A DNA stretch of 64,000 bases from JAJTCH01 sp040386195 (GCA_040386195.1 JAZKFV010000006.1:83619-147618); one strand, 5' to 3'. Positions 8,937 to 17,229 are shown, numbered from the stretch's first letter. Translations and numbers: made by a program. Notes: generated by a model from the letters alone, not told the origin.

Positions 8937-8966
8937 TTTTTCTCTAAATTTATTTGGAGAAAATTA

Positions 8967-8994
8967 TTGACATCCCAGATTTTTTCCATAATCT
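8967..8994 (+). promoter_or_regulatory. Sigma-70 promoter of mraZ
   Basis: TTGACA at 8967-8972, a 16-base spacer and TAATCT at 8989-8994. The -35 is a perfect consensus and the predicted start is near 9001, about 38 bases before the mraZ GTG. It overlaps the periodic CCAT boxes described separately. Confidence 0.65.
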
Positions 8995-9030
8995 CCCATC
9001 TAATTCCATAAAAAACCAATAAAATTCCAT
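8974..9030. promoter_or_regulatory. Candidate MraZ operator: CCA boxes at about 10-bp period
   Basis: Boxes CCCA 8974, CCAT 8986, CCAT 8996, CCAT 9006, CCAA 9016 and CCAT 9027 recur with spacings of 10-12 bases (read as ATGG on the other strand). Two of them are part of an exact 14-base direct repeat (9003-9016 and 9024-9037). MraZ is known to autoregulate by binding several TGGG-type direct repeats at one-helical-turn spacing beside its own promoter. Here the boxes span the -10 and the leader. Confidence 0.6.
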
Positions 9031-9038
9031 AAAAAACT

Positions 9039-9491
9039 GTGGCGTTATTTCTATCAACTTTTGAAAACAAAATAGATAAAAAAGGCAGAGTCTCTTTGCC
9101 GGCGCAGTTTCGTGCCTCACTTGCCAGTCAAGATTCTTCCGGAATTATTGTTTATGAATCCTTCGTTAATGATTGTATCGAAGGTTGTGACATTAGCAGA
9201 ATCAAGCAGCTCAGCGAATCAATCGATAATTTAGACCCGTTTTCGTCAAAGCGTGATGCGATGGCAACAACAGTTCTGGGTGGTGCAATTCAACTTCCAT
9301 TGGATGGTGATGGCAGAATTATTTTGCCAGAAAGCTTGCTTAAAAAAGCTGGGCTGGGTGAGAAGGCGGTTTTTATCGGTAAAGGTCCAACTTTTGAAAT
9401 TTGGAATCCGGAAAAATTTGCTAAATATTTAGAGAAAGCCAAAGCGACTGCTAAGGAAAATTTGGGGCAGTTAAAATTAGCAAGATCTTAG
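9039..9491 (+). CDS. mraZ: Division/cell wall cluster transcriptional regulator MraZ
   Basis: Ring-forming DNA-binding protein of 150 residues with two SpoVT/AbrB-like domains: the first around FENKIDKKGRVSLPAQFR (residues 8-25), the second around GRIILPESLLKKAGLGEKAVFIGKG (about 98-122), ending in the FEIWNPEKF motif. It heads the dcw cluster and represses it. The start is a GTG at 9039 with no Shine-Dalgarno, in line with the promoter at 8967. rsmH follows after 292 bases rather than the usual few, because a structured region and a palindromic element intervene. Confidence 0.95.
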   Translation: MALFLSTFENKIDKKGRVSLPAQFRASLASQDSSGIIVYESFVNDCIEGCDISRIKQLSESIDNLDPFSSKRDAMATTVLGGAIQLPLDGDGRIILPESLLKKAGLGEKAVFIGKGPTFEIWNPEKFAKYLEKAKATAKENLGQLKLARS

Positions 9492-9574
9492 GAGTGAAGC
9501 GAGTTAGATATTGCTAATCCTGACGCAAGTCAGGATCTCGTTAAGCGAGCTGTAGAAAAAAGAATAAAGGAGTG

Positions 9575-9684
9575 GTTGGGCAATTAGGTTGGACTTTAAA
9601 TCCAACCTACGGACTTCAAATCCGGTGGACTTAAAATCCAGAAAGTTCAAGTAGAATTGGGAGATTCTATTTGAACTGCCCAAC
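9575..9684 (+). other. Multi-hairpin structured region between mraZ and rsmH
   Basis: An outer 8-bp stem (GTTGGGCA 9575-9582 with TGCCCAAC 9677-9684) encloses four hairpins: 9586-9608 (8-bp stem AGGTTGGA/TCCAACCT), 9610-9624 (CGGA/TCCG), 9626-9640 (TGGA/TCCA) and 9644-9677 (14-bp stem with one mismatch). The first three share the pattern GGACTT-N-AAATCC with near-identical loops. This could be a multibranched RNA in the rsmH leader or a composite repeat. I recognise no known RNA family. Confidence 0.55.
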
Positions 9685-9699
9685 TTAATTAAAGATCTG

Positions 9700-9767
9700 T
9701 GTCATCCTGAGCGAAGCGAAGGATCTGAGTAAGTTACGAGAGATCCTTCGCTTTGCTCAGGATGACA
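9700..9767. repeat. Palindromic element, CATCCTGAG type
   Basis: 27-base inverted arms 9700-9726 and 9741-9767 with one mismatch and a 14-base loop; ends TGTCATCCTGAG and CTCAGGATGACA. It is a short-loop member of the family seen at 2295, 42094 and 56200, and ends 16 bases before the rsmH GTG. Confidence 0.92.
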
Positions 9768-9783
9768 ATGAAAAAATAAAAAA

Positions 9784-10716
9784 GTGAATAATTATCAAGC
9801 GCACAAACCAGTTTTACTTAAAGAAGTTTTAGAAAGCTTGAATCCGCAAGATGGTGAAGTGTTTATTGATGGAACATTTGGTGCGGGCGGATATACAACC
9901 GCAATTTTACAAGCGGCGAATTGTAAAGTAATCGCCTTTGATCGCGATATTAATGTGAAAAGATTTACTCAAGGTTTGAGCGCCGAGTTTGGGGATAAAT
10001 TTCAATTTATTCACAGTCCATTTTCGCAAATGGAAAATGAAGTTAATTATAAAGTTGACGGAATTGTTTTGGATTTAGGAGTTTCTTCAATGCAGCTCGA
10101 TGAAGAAGAAAGAGGTTTTTCTTTTAGCTCTTCAGCCAAGCTTGATATGAGAATGGATGGCTCGTCAGGTATTAGTGCGTTTGATGTGGTTAATAGTTTT
10201 GAAGAAATCGAATTATCAAAAATAATTCGCGATTTTGGTGAAGAAAAAAAGCATCGCAGAATCGCTAAAAAGATTGTTGAAGCCAGGCAAAAAGGCGAAA
10301 TAAAAACCGGCTTGGAATTGGCAGAAATTGTTAAAAAAGTTTATGGATTTCAAGCGGGAAAAATTCATCCAGCAACCAAAACTTTTCAAGCGATTCGTAT
10401 TTTTGTTAATGATGAGTTGGGCGAATTAAAAGCAGCTTTGATTGCTGCCGAAAATATGCTCAAAACTGGTGGAAGATTGGTGATAGTTTCGTTTCACTCT
10501 TTGGAAGATAGTTTGGTGAAAGCCTTTATTCGTCAGATGAGTGGTTATAACGACAGAAATTTTTCTCGTTATGAACCTAATTCGGTTTTAGAAAAACAGC
10601 AAAAGGAACATAGTTTTTATCTTCCCAAAAGCTCGTCAATAAAACCAAGTGACGAAGAATTAAAAGAGAATATCAGATCAAGATCGGCGCGGCTTCGGCT
10701 CGCTATTAAAAATTAA
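9784..10716 (+). CDS. rsmH: 16S rRNA (cytosine1402-N4)-methyltransferase
   Basis: SAM-dependent enzyme that N4-methylates C1402 of 16S rRNA, the same nucleotide that RsmI modifies. The 310-residue protein shows HKPVLLKEVLESLNP, the SAM loop DGTFGAGGYTTAIL (residues 29-42), DGIVLDLGVSSMQLDEEERGFSF and the KTFQAIRIFVNDELGEL and IVSFHSLEDSLVK motifs of the MraW family. It starts at a GTG (9784) after an A-rich leader. It is second in the dcw order, followed by ftsL after 21 bases. Confidence 0.96.
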   Translation: MNNYQAHKPVLLKEVLESLNPQDGEVFIDGTFGAGGYTTAILQAANCKVIAFDRDINVKRFTQGLSAEFGDKFQFIHSPFSQMENEVNYKVDGIVLDLGVSSMQLDEEERGFSFSSSAKLDMRMDGSSGISAFDVVNSFEEIELSKIIRDFGEEKKHRRIAKKIVEARQKGEIKTGLELAEIVKKVYGFQAGKIHPATKTFQAIRIFVNDELGELKAALIAAENMLKTGGRLVIVSFHSLEDSLVKAFIRQMSGYNDRNFSRYEPNSVLEKQQKEHSFYLPKSSSIKPSDEELKENIRSRSARLRLAIKN

Positions 10717-10737
10717 AATTTAATTTATTTTTGTAAA

Positions 10738-11121
10738 ATGTTTGATTTTTCTAAAATTGAAAATCTCAGTAAAACCTCTAAACTCTATTTAATTAATAGT
10801 TCGTTGGCGTTCATAGTTTTATTTAGTATTATGGCGATGTTTTTGATTCAATTTAAAGTTGATAATTTGCAAGATAAAGTTGGTGAAGTTGACGCTAAAA
10901 TTTCAGCGCTTGATGATGAAATTCGTGTTTTAGAAGTTGAATGGGTTTATTTAACCAGACCAGAAAGATTAAGAAGTTTATCAGAACGATACTTGCAAAA
11001 TAACGGCTATATTGCTTCAAATCAGGTTAAAGATTCTCAAAGCCTACAAAAATATTATACTGCCAATCTTAGAAGACAGGAAAATATTGCTATGAATGAT
11101 AGTAAGGATAAAGTTAATTAA
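10738..11121 (+). CDS. ftsL: Cell division protein FtsL
   Basis: Bitopic division protein of 127 residues: a short cytoplasmic tail, one membrane segment around residues 20-42 (LYLINSSLAFIVLFSIMAMF), then a periplasmic coiled coil (about 45-75) and the VYLTRPERLRSLSERYL segment typical of alphaproteobacterial FtsL. FtsL bridges FtsB and FtsI at the septum. Position after rsmH supports the call, as sequence conservation in this family is low. The next dcw genes (ftsI, murE) are missing: pal follows on its own. Confidence 0.85.
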   Translation: MFDFSKIENLSKTSKLYLINSSLAFIVLFSIMAMFLIQFKVDNLQDKVGEVDAKISALDDEIRVLEVEWVYLTRPERLRSLSERYLQNNGYIASNQVKDSQSLQKYYTANLRRQENIAMNDSKDKVN

Positions 11122-11127
11122 ACTTAC

Positions 11128-11155
11128 TTGACAAACACCTTGCTTAAATTCAAAA
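11128..11155 (+). promoter_or_regulatory. Possible promoter of pal
   Basis: A perfect TTGACA at 11128-11133 lies 70 bases before the pal start, in the gap after ftsL. The -10 is less clear; AT-rich sequence around 11144-11156 is the best fit. The sequence just after it (GCCTACC) is C-rich as at other promoters in this window. Confidence 0.4.
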
Positions 11156-11203
11156 TTTGCCTACCTTTAATTTCTGTTTAACAACAAATCAATAACACGA
11201 AAT

Positions 11204-11743
11204 ATGAAAAAAATCTTAGCTTTAGCTTTTTTAGCTATCATTGTTTCTTCTTGCGGTGGCAAAATGAAACAAGACCAAATCGATTCCGAAAATCAATCTA
11301 CTCAGCAACAAGATCAAACCTCACAAAATCCACAAAATTTTGACGTAGTAAATAGCGAGTCTGCTGCAGCGGCAATTAATAAACAAACTCAAGCAGCAAT
11401 TGAAGAAGTTCAAGTTGATGATCGAGTTTTCTTTGATGTTGGCGTTTCAACTTTATCAGCTGATGCCAAAAAAATTCTTGATAATCAAGTGTCTTGGTTA
11501 AAAAGCGATCCACAAATCAAAATTATTGTTGAAGGACATTGCGACGAAAGAGGAACTAGAGAATATAACATTGCTCTTGGCGAAAAAAGAGCCAATGCGG
11601 TTAAGCAATATTTAACTTCTAACGGCGTTGAATCAGGTAGAATTAAAACCATCAGCTATGGCAAAGAACGCCCAGCCTTTGTTGGTTCTGGTGAAGAAAT
11701 CTGGAGCAAAAATCGTCGCTCTGTAACTGTGATGGAAGAGTAA
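11204..11743 (+). CDS. pal: Peptidoglycan-associated lipoprotein Pal
   Basis: Outer-membrane lipoprotein of the Tol-Pal system (179 residues) that binds peptidoglycan and helps outer-membrane invagination at division. The signal ends with lipobox IVSSC (cysteine at residue 17). A Q/N-rich linker follows (20-60), then the OmpA-like domain with VFFDVGVSTLSADAKKIL and the peptidoglycan-binding motif GHCDERGTREYNIALGEKRA. The usual neighbours tolB and ybgF are not here. An intrinsic terminator nested in a heptamer hairpin follows directly. Confidence 0.95.
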   Translation: MKKILALAFLAIIVSSCGGKMKQDQIDSENQSTQQQDQTSQNPQNFDVVNSESAAAAINKQTQAAIEEVQVDDRVFFDVGVSTLSADAKKILDNQVSWLKSDPQIKIIVEGHCDERGTREYNIALGEKRANAVKQYLTSNGVESGRIKTISYGKERPAFVGSGEEIWSKNRRSVTVMEE

Positions 11744-11750
11744 AATAAAA

Positions 11751-11866
11751 AATGATTAATGGTTAATGATTAATTATCAATGGGCTTTGGTCTTTTAGGC
11801 CGAAGCCCATTTTTTTGAATAATAATTATCAACCATTAATCATTAACCATTAATCATTAATCATTA
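11751..11866. repeat. Heptamer inverted repeat enclosing the pal terminator
   Basis: Left arm 11751-11777 (GATTAAT/GGTTAAT units), right arm 11830-11866 (ATTAATC/ATTAACC units). The loop carries the complete intrinsic terminator at 11780-11816. The right arm ends about 7 bases before the carB GTG. It fills the whole pal-carB gap. Confidence 0.9.
11780..11816 (+). terminator. Intrinsic terminator downstream of pal
   Basis: Stem ATGGGCTT...AAGCCCAT extended by partly paired GG/CC bases, followed by a run of seven T. Classic rho-independent form, on the + strand, ending the pal transcript. Confidence 0.88.
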
Positions 11867-11872
11867 TTTTTT

Positions 11873-13525
11873 GTGCCAAAGAGAACTGATCTAAAATCAA
11901 TTTTAATTATTGGGGCTGGTCCAATTGTGATTGGACAGGCTTGTGAGTTTGACTATTCGGGAACGCAAGCCTGCAAAGCTTTGCGTGAGGAAGGTTATCG
12001 AGTGATTTTGATTAACTCGAATCCGGCAACGATAATGACTGATCCAGAGATTGCCGATAAAACTTATATCGAACCCATCAATGCTGATTTTGTTGAAAAA
12101 ATAATCCAAAAAGAAAGACCAGACGCAATCCTGCCAACAGTTGGCGGGCAAACTGCTTTGAACTGTGCGATTGAACTTGCCAAAAGAGGAATTTTAGCAA
12201 AATATAATGTTGAGTTAATTGGCGCTAATATTGAAGCGATTAAAAAAGCCGAAGATCGTCAGCTTTTCCAAAATGCTATGGATAAAATTGGTTTGGAAAC
12301 TCCGCGTAATGCCATTGTAAAAACTTTTGCAGCGGCAATAGCAGCACTTGAATCTATTGGTTTGCCAGCAATTATTCGCCCAAGTTTTACCATGGGCGGG
12401 GCAGGTGGTGGTGTGGCTTATACTCGCGAACAATATGAGCAAATTGTTGAAAGTGGATTAGCTGCTTCACCAACTCACGAAATTTTGATTGACGAATCAA
12501 TCATTGGCTGGAAAGAATTTGAAATGGAAGTGGTGCGCGACAAAAACGATAATGCCATTATTATTTGCTCAATTGAAAATGTTGATCCGATGGGTGTTCA
12601 CACTGGCGATTCTATCACTGTTGCGCCGGCTCTCACTTTGACTGATAAAGAATATCAAAGAATGCGTGACGCTTCAATTGCAGTTCTGCGCGAGATTGGT
12701 GTTGAAACTGGTGGATCGAATGTGCAATTCGCAGTTAATCCGGCAGATGGTAGATTGTTAGTTATTGAAATGAACCCACGCGTTTCGCGCTCTTCAGCGC
12801 TGGCTTCTAAAGCAACTGGTTTTCCAATTGCCAAAGTTGCTGCTAAATTAGCGGTTGGTTTTACATTAGATGAAATTAAAAACGATATCACTGGCGGAAA
12901 GACTCCGGCATCGTTTGAGCCAACAATTGATTATGTTGTCACTAAAATTCCTAAATTTACTTTTGAGAAATTTAAAGGCGCCGAAAGCGTTCTTTCAAGC
13001 TCAATGAAATCAGTTGGTGAAGTTATGGCAATTGGCAGATGTTTTGCCGAAAGTTTGCAAAAAGCTTTGCGTTCAATGGAATCAAATTTAACTGGTTTGG
13101 ATGAAGTTAGAATTAACTGCGAAGATTTGGATGAAAGAAAAAAATTAATTAAAGCCCGTTTAAAAATTGCGGAACCAAATCGAATTTTATTAATTGCCCA
13201 AGCTTGTCGAGAAGGAATTTCTTTAGAAGAAATCAAAACCGCCAGCGGTTATGAACCTTGGTTTTTAGAGCAAATTGCTCATTTGGTGCAAGTTGAAAAA
13301 CAAGTGCGGGAAAATGGTTTGCCAGAAACTTTTGAGGGAATTTTAGCTTTGAAAAAACTTGGTTTTTCAGATAAAAGATTAGCAAAATTAGTTGGCAAAA
13401 CTGAAAAAGATTTGCGTGATTTGAGAAATAAATTAAATGTAAAGCCAGTCTATAAAAGGGTAGATTCTTGCGCCGGCGAGTTTGATTCAACTACTTCTTA
13501 TATGTATTCTTGCTACGAATCATAA
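11873..13525 (+). CDS. carB: Carbamoyl-phosphate synthase large chain, amino-terminal half only
   Basis: The normal CarB is about 1,070 residues: two homologous ATP-grasp halves that make carboxyphosphate and then carbamoyl phosphate for arginine and pyrimidine synthesis. This gene has only 550 residues. It contains the first biotin-carboxylase-like fold (IGAGPIVIGQACEFDYSGTQACKAL near residue 13), the ATP-grasp core (RPSFTMGGAGGGVAYT, EMNPRVSRSSALASKATG) and the oligomerisation domain, and stops at PVYKRVDSCAGEFDSTTSYM...YES, the linker before the second half. A palindromic repeat follows 2 bases later. The other half is not in this window; a split gene or a broken one are both possible. GTG start right after a heptamer repeat. 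Confidence 0.93.
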   Translation: MPKRTDLKSILIIGAGPIVIGQACEFDYSGTQACKALREEGYRVILINSNPATIMTDPEIADKTYIEPINADFVEKIIQKERPDAILPTVGGQTALNCAIELAKRGILAKYNVELIGANIEAIKKAEDRQLFQNAMDKIGLETPRNAIVKTFAAAIAALESIGLPAIIRPSFTMGGAGGGVAYTREQYEQIVESGLAASPTHEILIDESIIGWKEFEMEVVRDKNDNAIIICSIENVDPMGVHTGDSITVAPALTLTDKEYQRMRDASIAVLREIGVETGGSNVQFAVNPADGRLLVIEMNPRVSRSSALASKATGFPIAKVAAKLAVGFTLDEIKNDITGGKTPASFEPTIDYVVTKIPKFTFEKFKGAESVLSSSMKSVGEVMAIGRCFAESLQKALRSMESNLTGLDEVRINCEDLDERKKLIKARLKIAEPNRILLIAQACREGISLEEIKTASGYEPWFLEQIAHLVQVEKQVRENGLPETFEGILALKKLGFSDKRLAKLVGKTEKDLRDLRNKLNVKPVYKRVDSCAGEFDSTTSYMYSCYES

Positions 13526-13526
13526 T

Positions 13527-13600
13527 CGTCATCCCAGCGAAAGCTGGGATCTTGTCCTGCTTGCTGAGATACCAGCTTTCGCTGGGATGACGGCTTTTTT
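13527..13600. terminator. Palindromic repeat acting as terminator after carB
   Basis: 21-base perfect inverted arms (13527-13547 and 13572-13592) with ends CGTCATCCCAGCG and CGCTGGGATGACG, followed by GC and a run of seven T on the + strand. It separates the convergent carB and ABC exporter genes. This is a third sequence type of palindromic element (CATCCCAGC), which also fits an intrinsic terminator. Confidence 0.8.
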
Positions 13601-13602
13601 TA

Positions 13603-15366
13603 TTATACCACCATTCCACCAGCTTGGTGTTCCCACATTTCTTTAAACCGCCCATTTTTCTTCACTATTAACTCATCAAAACTTCCATCCTCAATAATTT
13701 TTCCGCGATCCATTACCACGATTCGATCTAGATGTTTAATGGTTGAAAGGCGATGGGCAATGGCGATTACGGTGGTGTTGTTTTTTTCTAAAACTTTATT
13801 GATAGAATTCTGAATTTCGGTTTCGGTTTGAGAATCCAAACTGGAAGTTGCTTCATCCAAAATTAAAATCTGAGCATTTTTTAAAATAGCTCGCGCAATT
13901 GCAATTCTTTGTCTTTGACCGCCAGAAAGTTTTACACCGCGTTCGCCAACATAAGTTTCATAGCCATTTGGTAAGCTCATAATAAAATCGTGAATTGAGG
14001 CTTTATAACTGGCGGCAATTACTTCATCGTGGTTAGCATTGGTGCCATAAGAAATATTTTCAAAGATGGTGCGATGAAACAGCATTGGGTCTTGTGGAAT
14101 CAAGGCAATATTACTTCTTAGTGAATCAAAAGTTACATCCGAAATATTTTTTCCATCAATTAAAATTGCGCCAGAATTGGGGTTAAAAACTTTGAGTAAT
14201 AAATTGATCAAAGTTGATTTGCCAGCGCCGGAATGTCCAACTAAACCAACTCTTTGTCCGGCTGGAATTGCGAGATTAAAATTGCTAAATAATGGATTAT
14301 CTTGATGGCTAAAATTCAAATTTTTAAATTCAATTATTGGGTTTTGAATCAATAATTCTGTGGCGTTTGGGCTATCAAAAACTTGGCTATTTTGCTCAAA
14401 GATCGCAAAAGATTCTTTCAAATTGCCAATATTTTTAATCAGATCGTCGAGTTGATTTAGCAAGCCCCAGCTGGTGTCAATTAGATAAAACATTAAACCC
14501 ATCACCATTACAAAATCGCCGGTGGAAATTAGGTTTTTGGTTTTAAGATCGATTAATAAAAACAAAATTCCGATTGATAAAGCGCAGTAAACTACACCCA
14601 AAATTAAATGGTTGAAGAATATAAATTTTAAGCGCTTTTTTTCGGTAGTGATAAAGTTTTGGTTGGCTTTTTTGAGTAAATTTAGTTCAAAATTTTTGGC
14701 ACTAAAAAATAAAACATTGGCGATATTGCTGATGCCGTCGTTGATTAAGCCGGAAATTTTTTGTTTTTCTGAAGTAGAATTTTGGGCATAAAGCAAACCT
14801 TTTCTTTTGGTAAAAAATATTATCGGCATAAAAATTATCAGCCACAAAGTAACGCCGATCGCAATTTTAAAATGGACTGAAAAAAGAATTGCCAAAGTAA
14901 TTAGGATTCCCAAACCTTGCCAAATTATTGCAAATTGAAAATTGCCAAAAATTGCCACATAATTATCGCGCAGAGCACTGATTTTGCTGGCGACTTTGCC
15001 TGATAAATTATTTTGGAAAAAGTGATAATTGTGATTCAAAAGCATTTTGTAGCTTTGATTAATAATCTCGGCTTCAATTTTAGGTTGAGATTGATAATCG
15101 CCCCAATTAGCAAATCTCCAGGTTGTTTCAATTAAAATTGAAGCTAGGCAAAATAAAATTATTGGGAAAATAATTTGATGGATATTGAAGTTCTGATTTT
15201 GAGTGATTTGATCAACAATCAATTTTAGCGCGTAACTATTAACCGGAACAAAAAATGCCTGAATGATTGGCGCTTGCAACATCAGTAGTAGCCACCATTT
15301 ATAAGGTTTTAAAATTTGCCAGAAGAAGGAAAAAATTGTGGTTGGATAATTATTTGGATGCGACAT
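13603..15366 (-). CDS. ABC exporter, fused membrane and ATPase domains
   Basis: Half-size ABC exporter of 587 residues: an amino-terminal six-helix membrane domain (about 1-320) and a carboxy-terminal ATPase with Walker A GHSGAGKS, signature LSGGQRQRIAIARAIL and Walker B ILILDEATSSLD followed by the AHRLSTIKHLDRI histidine switch. It would work as a dimer in the inner membrane. The substrate is unknown. It is the last gene of a co-directional set after msbA and a 38-residue gene, whose end overlaps this start by 17 bases. Paralogous to msbA but clearly diverged. Confidence 0.92.
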   Translation of the reverse strand: MSHPNNYPTTIFSFFWQILKPYKWWLLLMLQAPIIQAFFVPVNSYALKLIVDQITQNQNFNIHQIIFPIILFCLASILIETTWRFANWGDYQSQPKIEAEIINQSYKMLLNHNYHFFQNNLSGKVASKISALRDNYVAIFGNFQFAIIWQGLGILITLAILFSVHFKIAIGVTLWLIIFMPIIFFTKRKGLLYAQNSTSEKQKISGLINDGISNIANVLFFSAKNFELNLLKKANQNFITTEKKRLKFIFFNHLILGVVYCALSIGILFLLIDLKTKNLISTGDFVMVMGLMFYLIDTSWGLLNQLDDLIKNIGNLKESFAIFEQNSQVFDSPNATELLIQNPIIEFKNLNFSHQDNPLFSNFNLAIPAGQRVGLVGHSGAGKSTLINLLLKVFNPNSGAILIDGKNISDVTFDSLRSNIALIPQDPMLFHRTIFENISYGTNANHDEVIAASYKASIHDFIMSLPNGYETYVGERGVKLSGGQRQRIAIARAILKNAQILILDEATSSLDSQTETEIQNSINKVLEKNNTTVIAIAHRLSTIKHLDRIVVMDRGKIIEDGSFDELIVKKNGRFKEMWEHQAGGMVV

Positions 15367-15466
15367 CGGATTTTTTATCGTCAGTTTGTTTACGGCGCGA
15401 AAGGTTTTTGCGCAAGGCTTCTTGGAGTTTTTTGCTGGGTTTTTTGGGAGTTTTTATTTGTTTCAT
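15350..15466 (-). CDS. Small basic conserved-looking protein, 38 residues
   Basis: A short frame between the two exporter genes encodes a lysine/arginine-rich peptide beginning MKQIKTPKKPSKKLQEALRK and containing LQEALRKNLSRRKQ. Its ATG overlaps the msbA stop as ATGA, and its end overlaps the next gene by 17 bases, so it is packed as a translated operon member. Small proteins with an ALR.NL.RRK motif are, as I recall, common in alphaproteobacteria and mostly unannotated; I know no function. A DNA- or membrane-surface-binding peptide would fit the charge, but that is only a guess. Confidence 0.7.
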   Translation of the reverse strand: MKQIKTPKKPSKKLQEALRKNLSRRKQTDDKKSDVASK

Positions 15467-17229
15467 TTGTCGGTCTCAATTTCAAATTGCTTAGAATATA
15501 AATGCGCATAATGTCCGTCTTTTTCTAAAAGCTCTTGATGTTTGCCAGATTCAATAACTTTTCCATCCGAAATTACATAAATACAATCGGCGTGAATTAC
15601 CGTGGAAAGGCGATGGGCGATAACAATTGTGGTGCGGTTTTTCATTAAAGTATTTAAGGCTTTTTTGATGGCGTGTTCAGAGATTGGATCTAAAGCGGAA
15701 GTGGCTTCGTCTAATAATAAAATTGGCGCGTTATATAAAATGGCGCGGGCGATGGCGATTCTTTGGCGTTGTCCGCCGGATAAGCGAATGCCGTTTTGAC
15801 CAATTTTGGTTTGATAGCCTTCCGCCAATTCTTTTATAAAGTCATCGGCTTCGGCTAATTTTGCAGCGTTGATAATTTCTTCCTCAGTGGCGTTTTCTTT
15901 GCCGTAGCGGATATTTTCCAAAACAGTATCATCAAATAACATAACTTCCTGATTGACCACCGCCATTGAGGCGCGCAGCGATTTGATAGTGAGATCTTGA
16001 ATATTATGGCCATCCAAAGTTATGCGGCCGGAATTCGGATCATAGAAGCGCAAAATCATATTCATTGTAGTTGATTTGCCGCCGCCAGAATGCCCAACCA
16101 AAGCAATAGTTTTGCCGGCGGGAATTTCTAAATTAACATCATTGAGGGCAATTTTGCTGTCATTATATTGAAAGACCACATTTTCAAATTTGATATCACC
16201 TTTGACATTTTTTAATTCTTTGGCGTCAGCTTTGTCAACGATTGTCGGCTTTTGATCAAGTGCGTTGTAAAACCTTTCAGTTGCCGCCAAACCCATTTGA
16301 ATGCCGGAATTCATTGATGACACAGTTTTGAGCGGGCGATAAGCCATTAACATTGCGGTGAAAAAAGAGAAAAAAGCGCCGGGTGTGGTTTGGTCAGTTA
16401 AAACTTGATGCCCGCCATACCAAATCACCAAAGCCACACCAATGCCGCCAAGCATTTCTACGAAAGGCGAGGCGATCAAAGACATTTTGCTGATTTTTTT
16501 GCCGATTTTGAACATATCGTCAATAATTCCGCCCATTCTTTTAACTTCAAAATCTTCGCAATTATAGGCTTTAACCAGCTTGGAATATTGCAAAGTATCC
16601 GACATTTGCGAGGTGAATTGCTGAGCGGTAGATTGATTTCCAACTGATAAATGCCGCAATTTTTTGCCAATTTTATAAATTGGATAAGCAGCCAAAGGAA
16701 AGCCCACAAAGGCGATGAGTGATAAGGTTACGCTTTGTTTAAACATTAAAGCGATTAAAAATATTAAGGTGAAAAACTGTTTGATGGAGCCATTGAGCAC
16801 CGTGCTCATTGCGCCAACAATAGTGTTGATTTCGTTGATCACGCTGGCCACCATTGTTCCGGAAGAAGAATTGTGCAAAACGGCGATGTCGGAATTGATG
16901 AAATGGGCGTAAAGAGTTTTTCTCATATCAGCAGCAATGCGCATAGTCACCAAATTCATTGTGAGCAGCTGGAAGTAGGTGGCAAAGGCTTTAACGATGG
17001 TGACTAATAAAATTGCGATGGGAATTAATAACAACATTGAAGCGTTTTTATCGACAAAAACTGAATCTAAAGCGGGTTTAACTAAATAAGCGTGAATTGA
17101 TGTGGTGCCGGCAATTATCAACATCAGAACAATTGAAATTGCAAAAGTTTGGCGATGAGGAATAACATATTCTTTGGTCAATCTTTTAACTCTGGCGAAA
17201 TCTTGTTTTAAAACAGATTGTTTTTGCAT
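15463..17229 (-). CDS. msbA: Lipid A export ABC transporter MsbA-like
   Basis: Inner-membrane flippase-type exporter (588 residues) expected to move lipid A-core across the membrane. Membrane domain in about 1-320; ATPase domain with Walker A GHSGGGKST, signature LSGGQRQRIAIARAILYN, Walker B LLLDEATSALD and the AHRLSTVIHADCIYV switch region. The protein resembles the alphaproteobacterial MsbA/AtmA group. LPS genes waaA, lpxA and fabZ elsewhere in the window make lipid A export plausible. First gene of a three-gene operon, joined to the next by an ATGA overlap. The substrate call is inferred from similarity; a multidrug exporter is possible. Confidence 0.85.
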   Translation of the reverse strand: MQKQSVLKQDFARVKRLTKEYVIPHRQTFAISIVLMLIIAGTTSIHAYLVKPALDSVFVDKNASMLLLIPIAILLVTIVKAFATYFQLLTMNLVTMRIAADMRKTLYAHFINSDIAVLHNSSSGTMVASVINEINTIVGAMSTVLNGSIKQFFTLIFLIALMFKQSVTLSLIAFVGFPLAAYPIYKIGKKLRHLSVGNQSTAQQFTSQMSDTLQYSKLVKAYNCEDFEVKRMGGIIDDMFKIGKKISKMSLIASPFVEMLGGIGVALVIWYGGHQVLTDQTTPGAFFSFFTAMLMAYRPLKTVSSMNSGIQMGLAATERFYNALDQKPTIVDKADAKELKNVKGDIKFENVVFQYNDSKIALNDVNLEIPAGKTIALVGHSGGGKSTTMNMILRFYDPNSGRITLDGHNIQDLTIKSLRASMAVVNQEVMLFDDTVLENIRYGKENATEEEIINAAKLAEADDFIKELAEGYQTKIGQNGIRLSGGQRQRIAIARAILYNAPILLLDEATSALDPISEHAIKKALNTLMKNRTTIVIAHRLSTVIHADCIYVISDGKVIESGKHQELLEKDGHYAHLYSKQFEIETDK

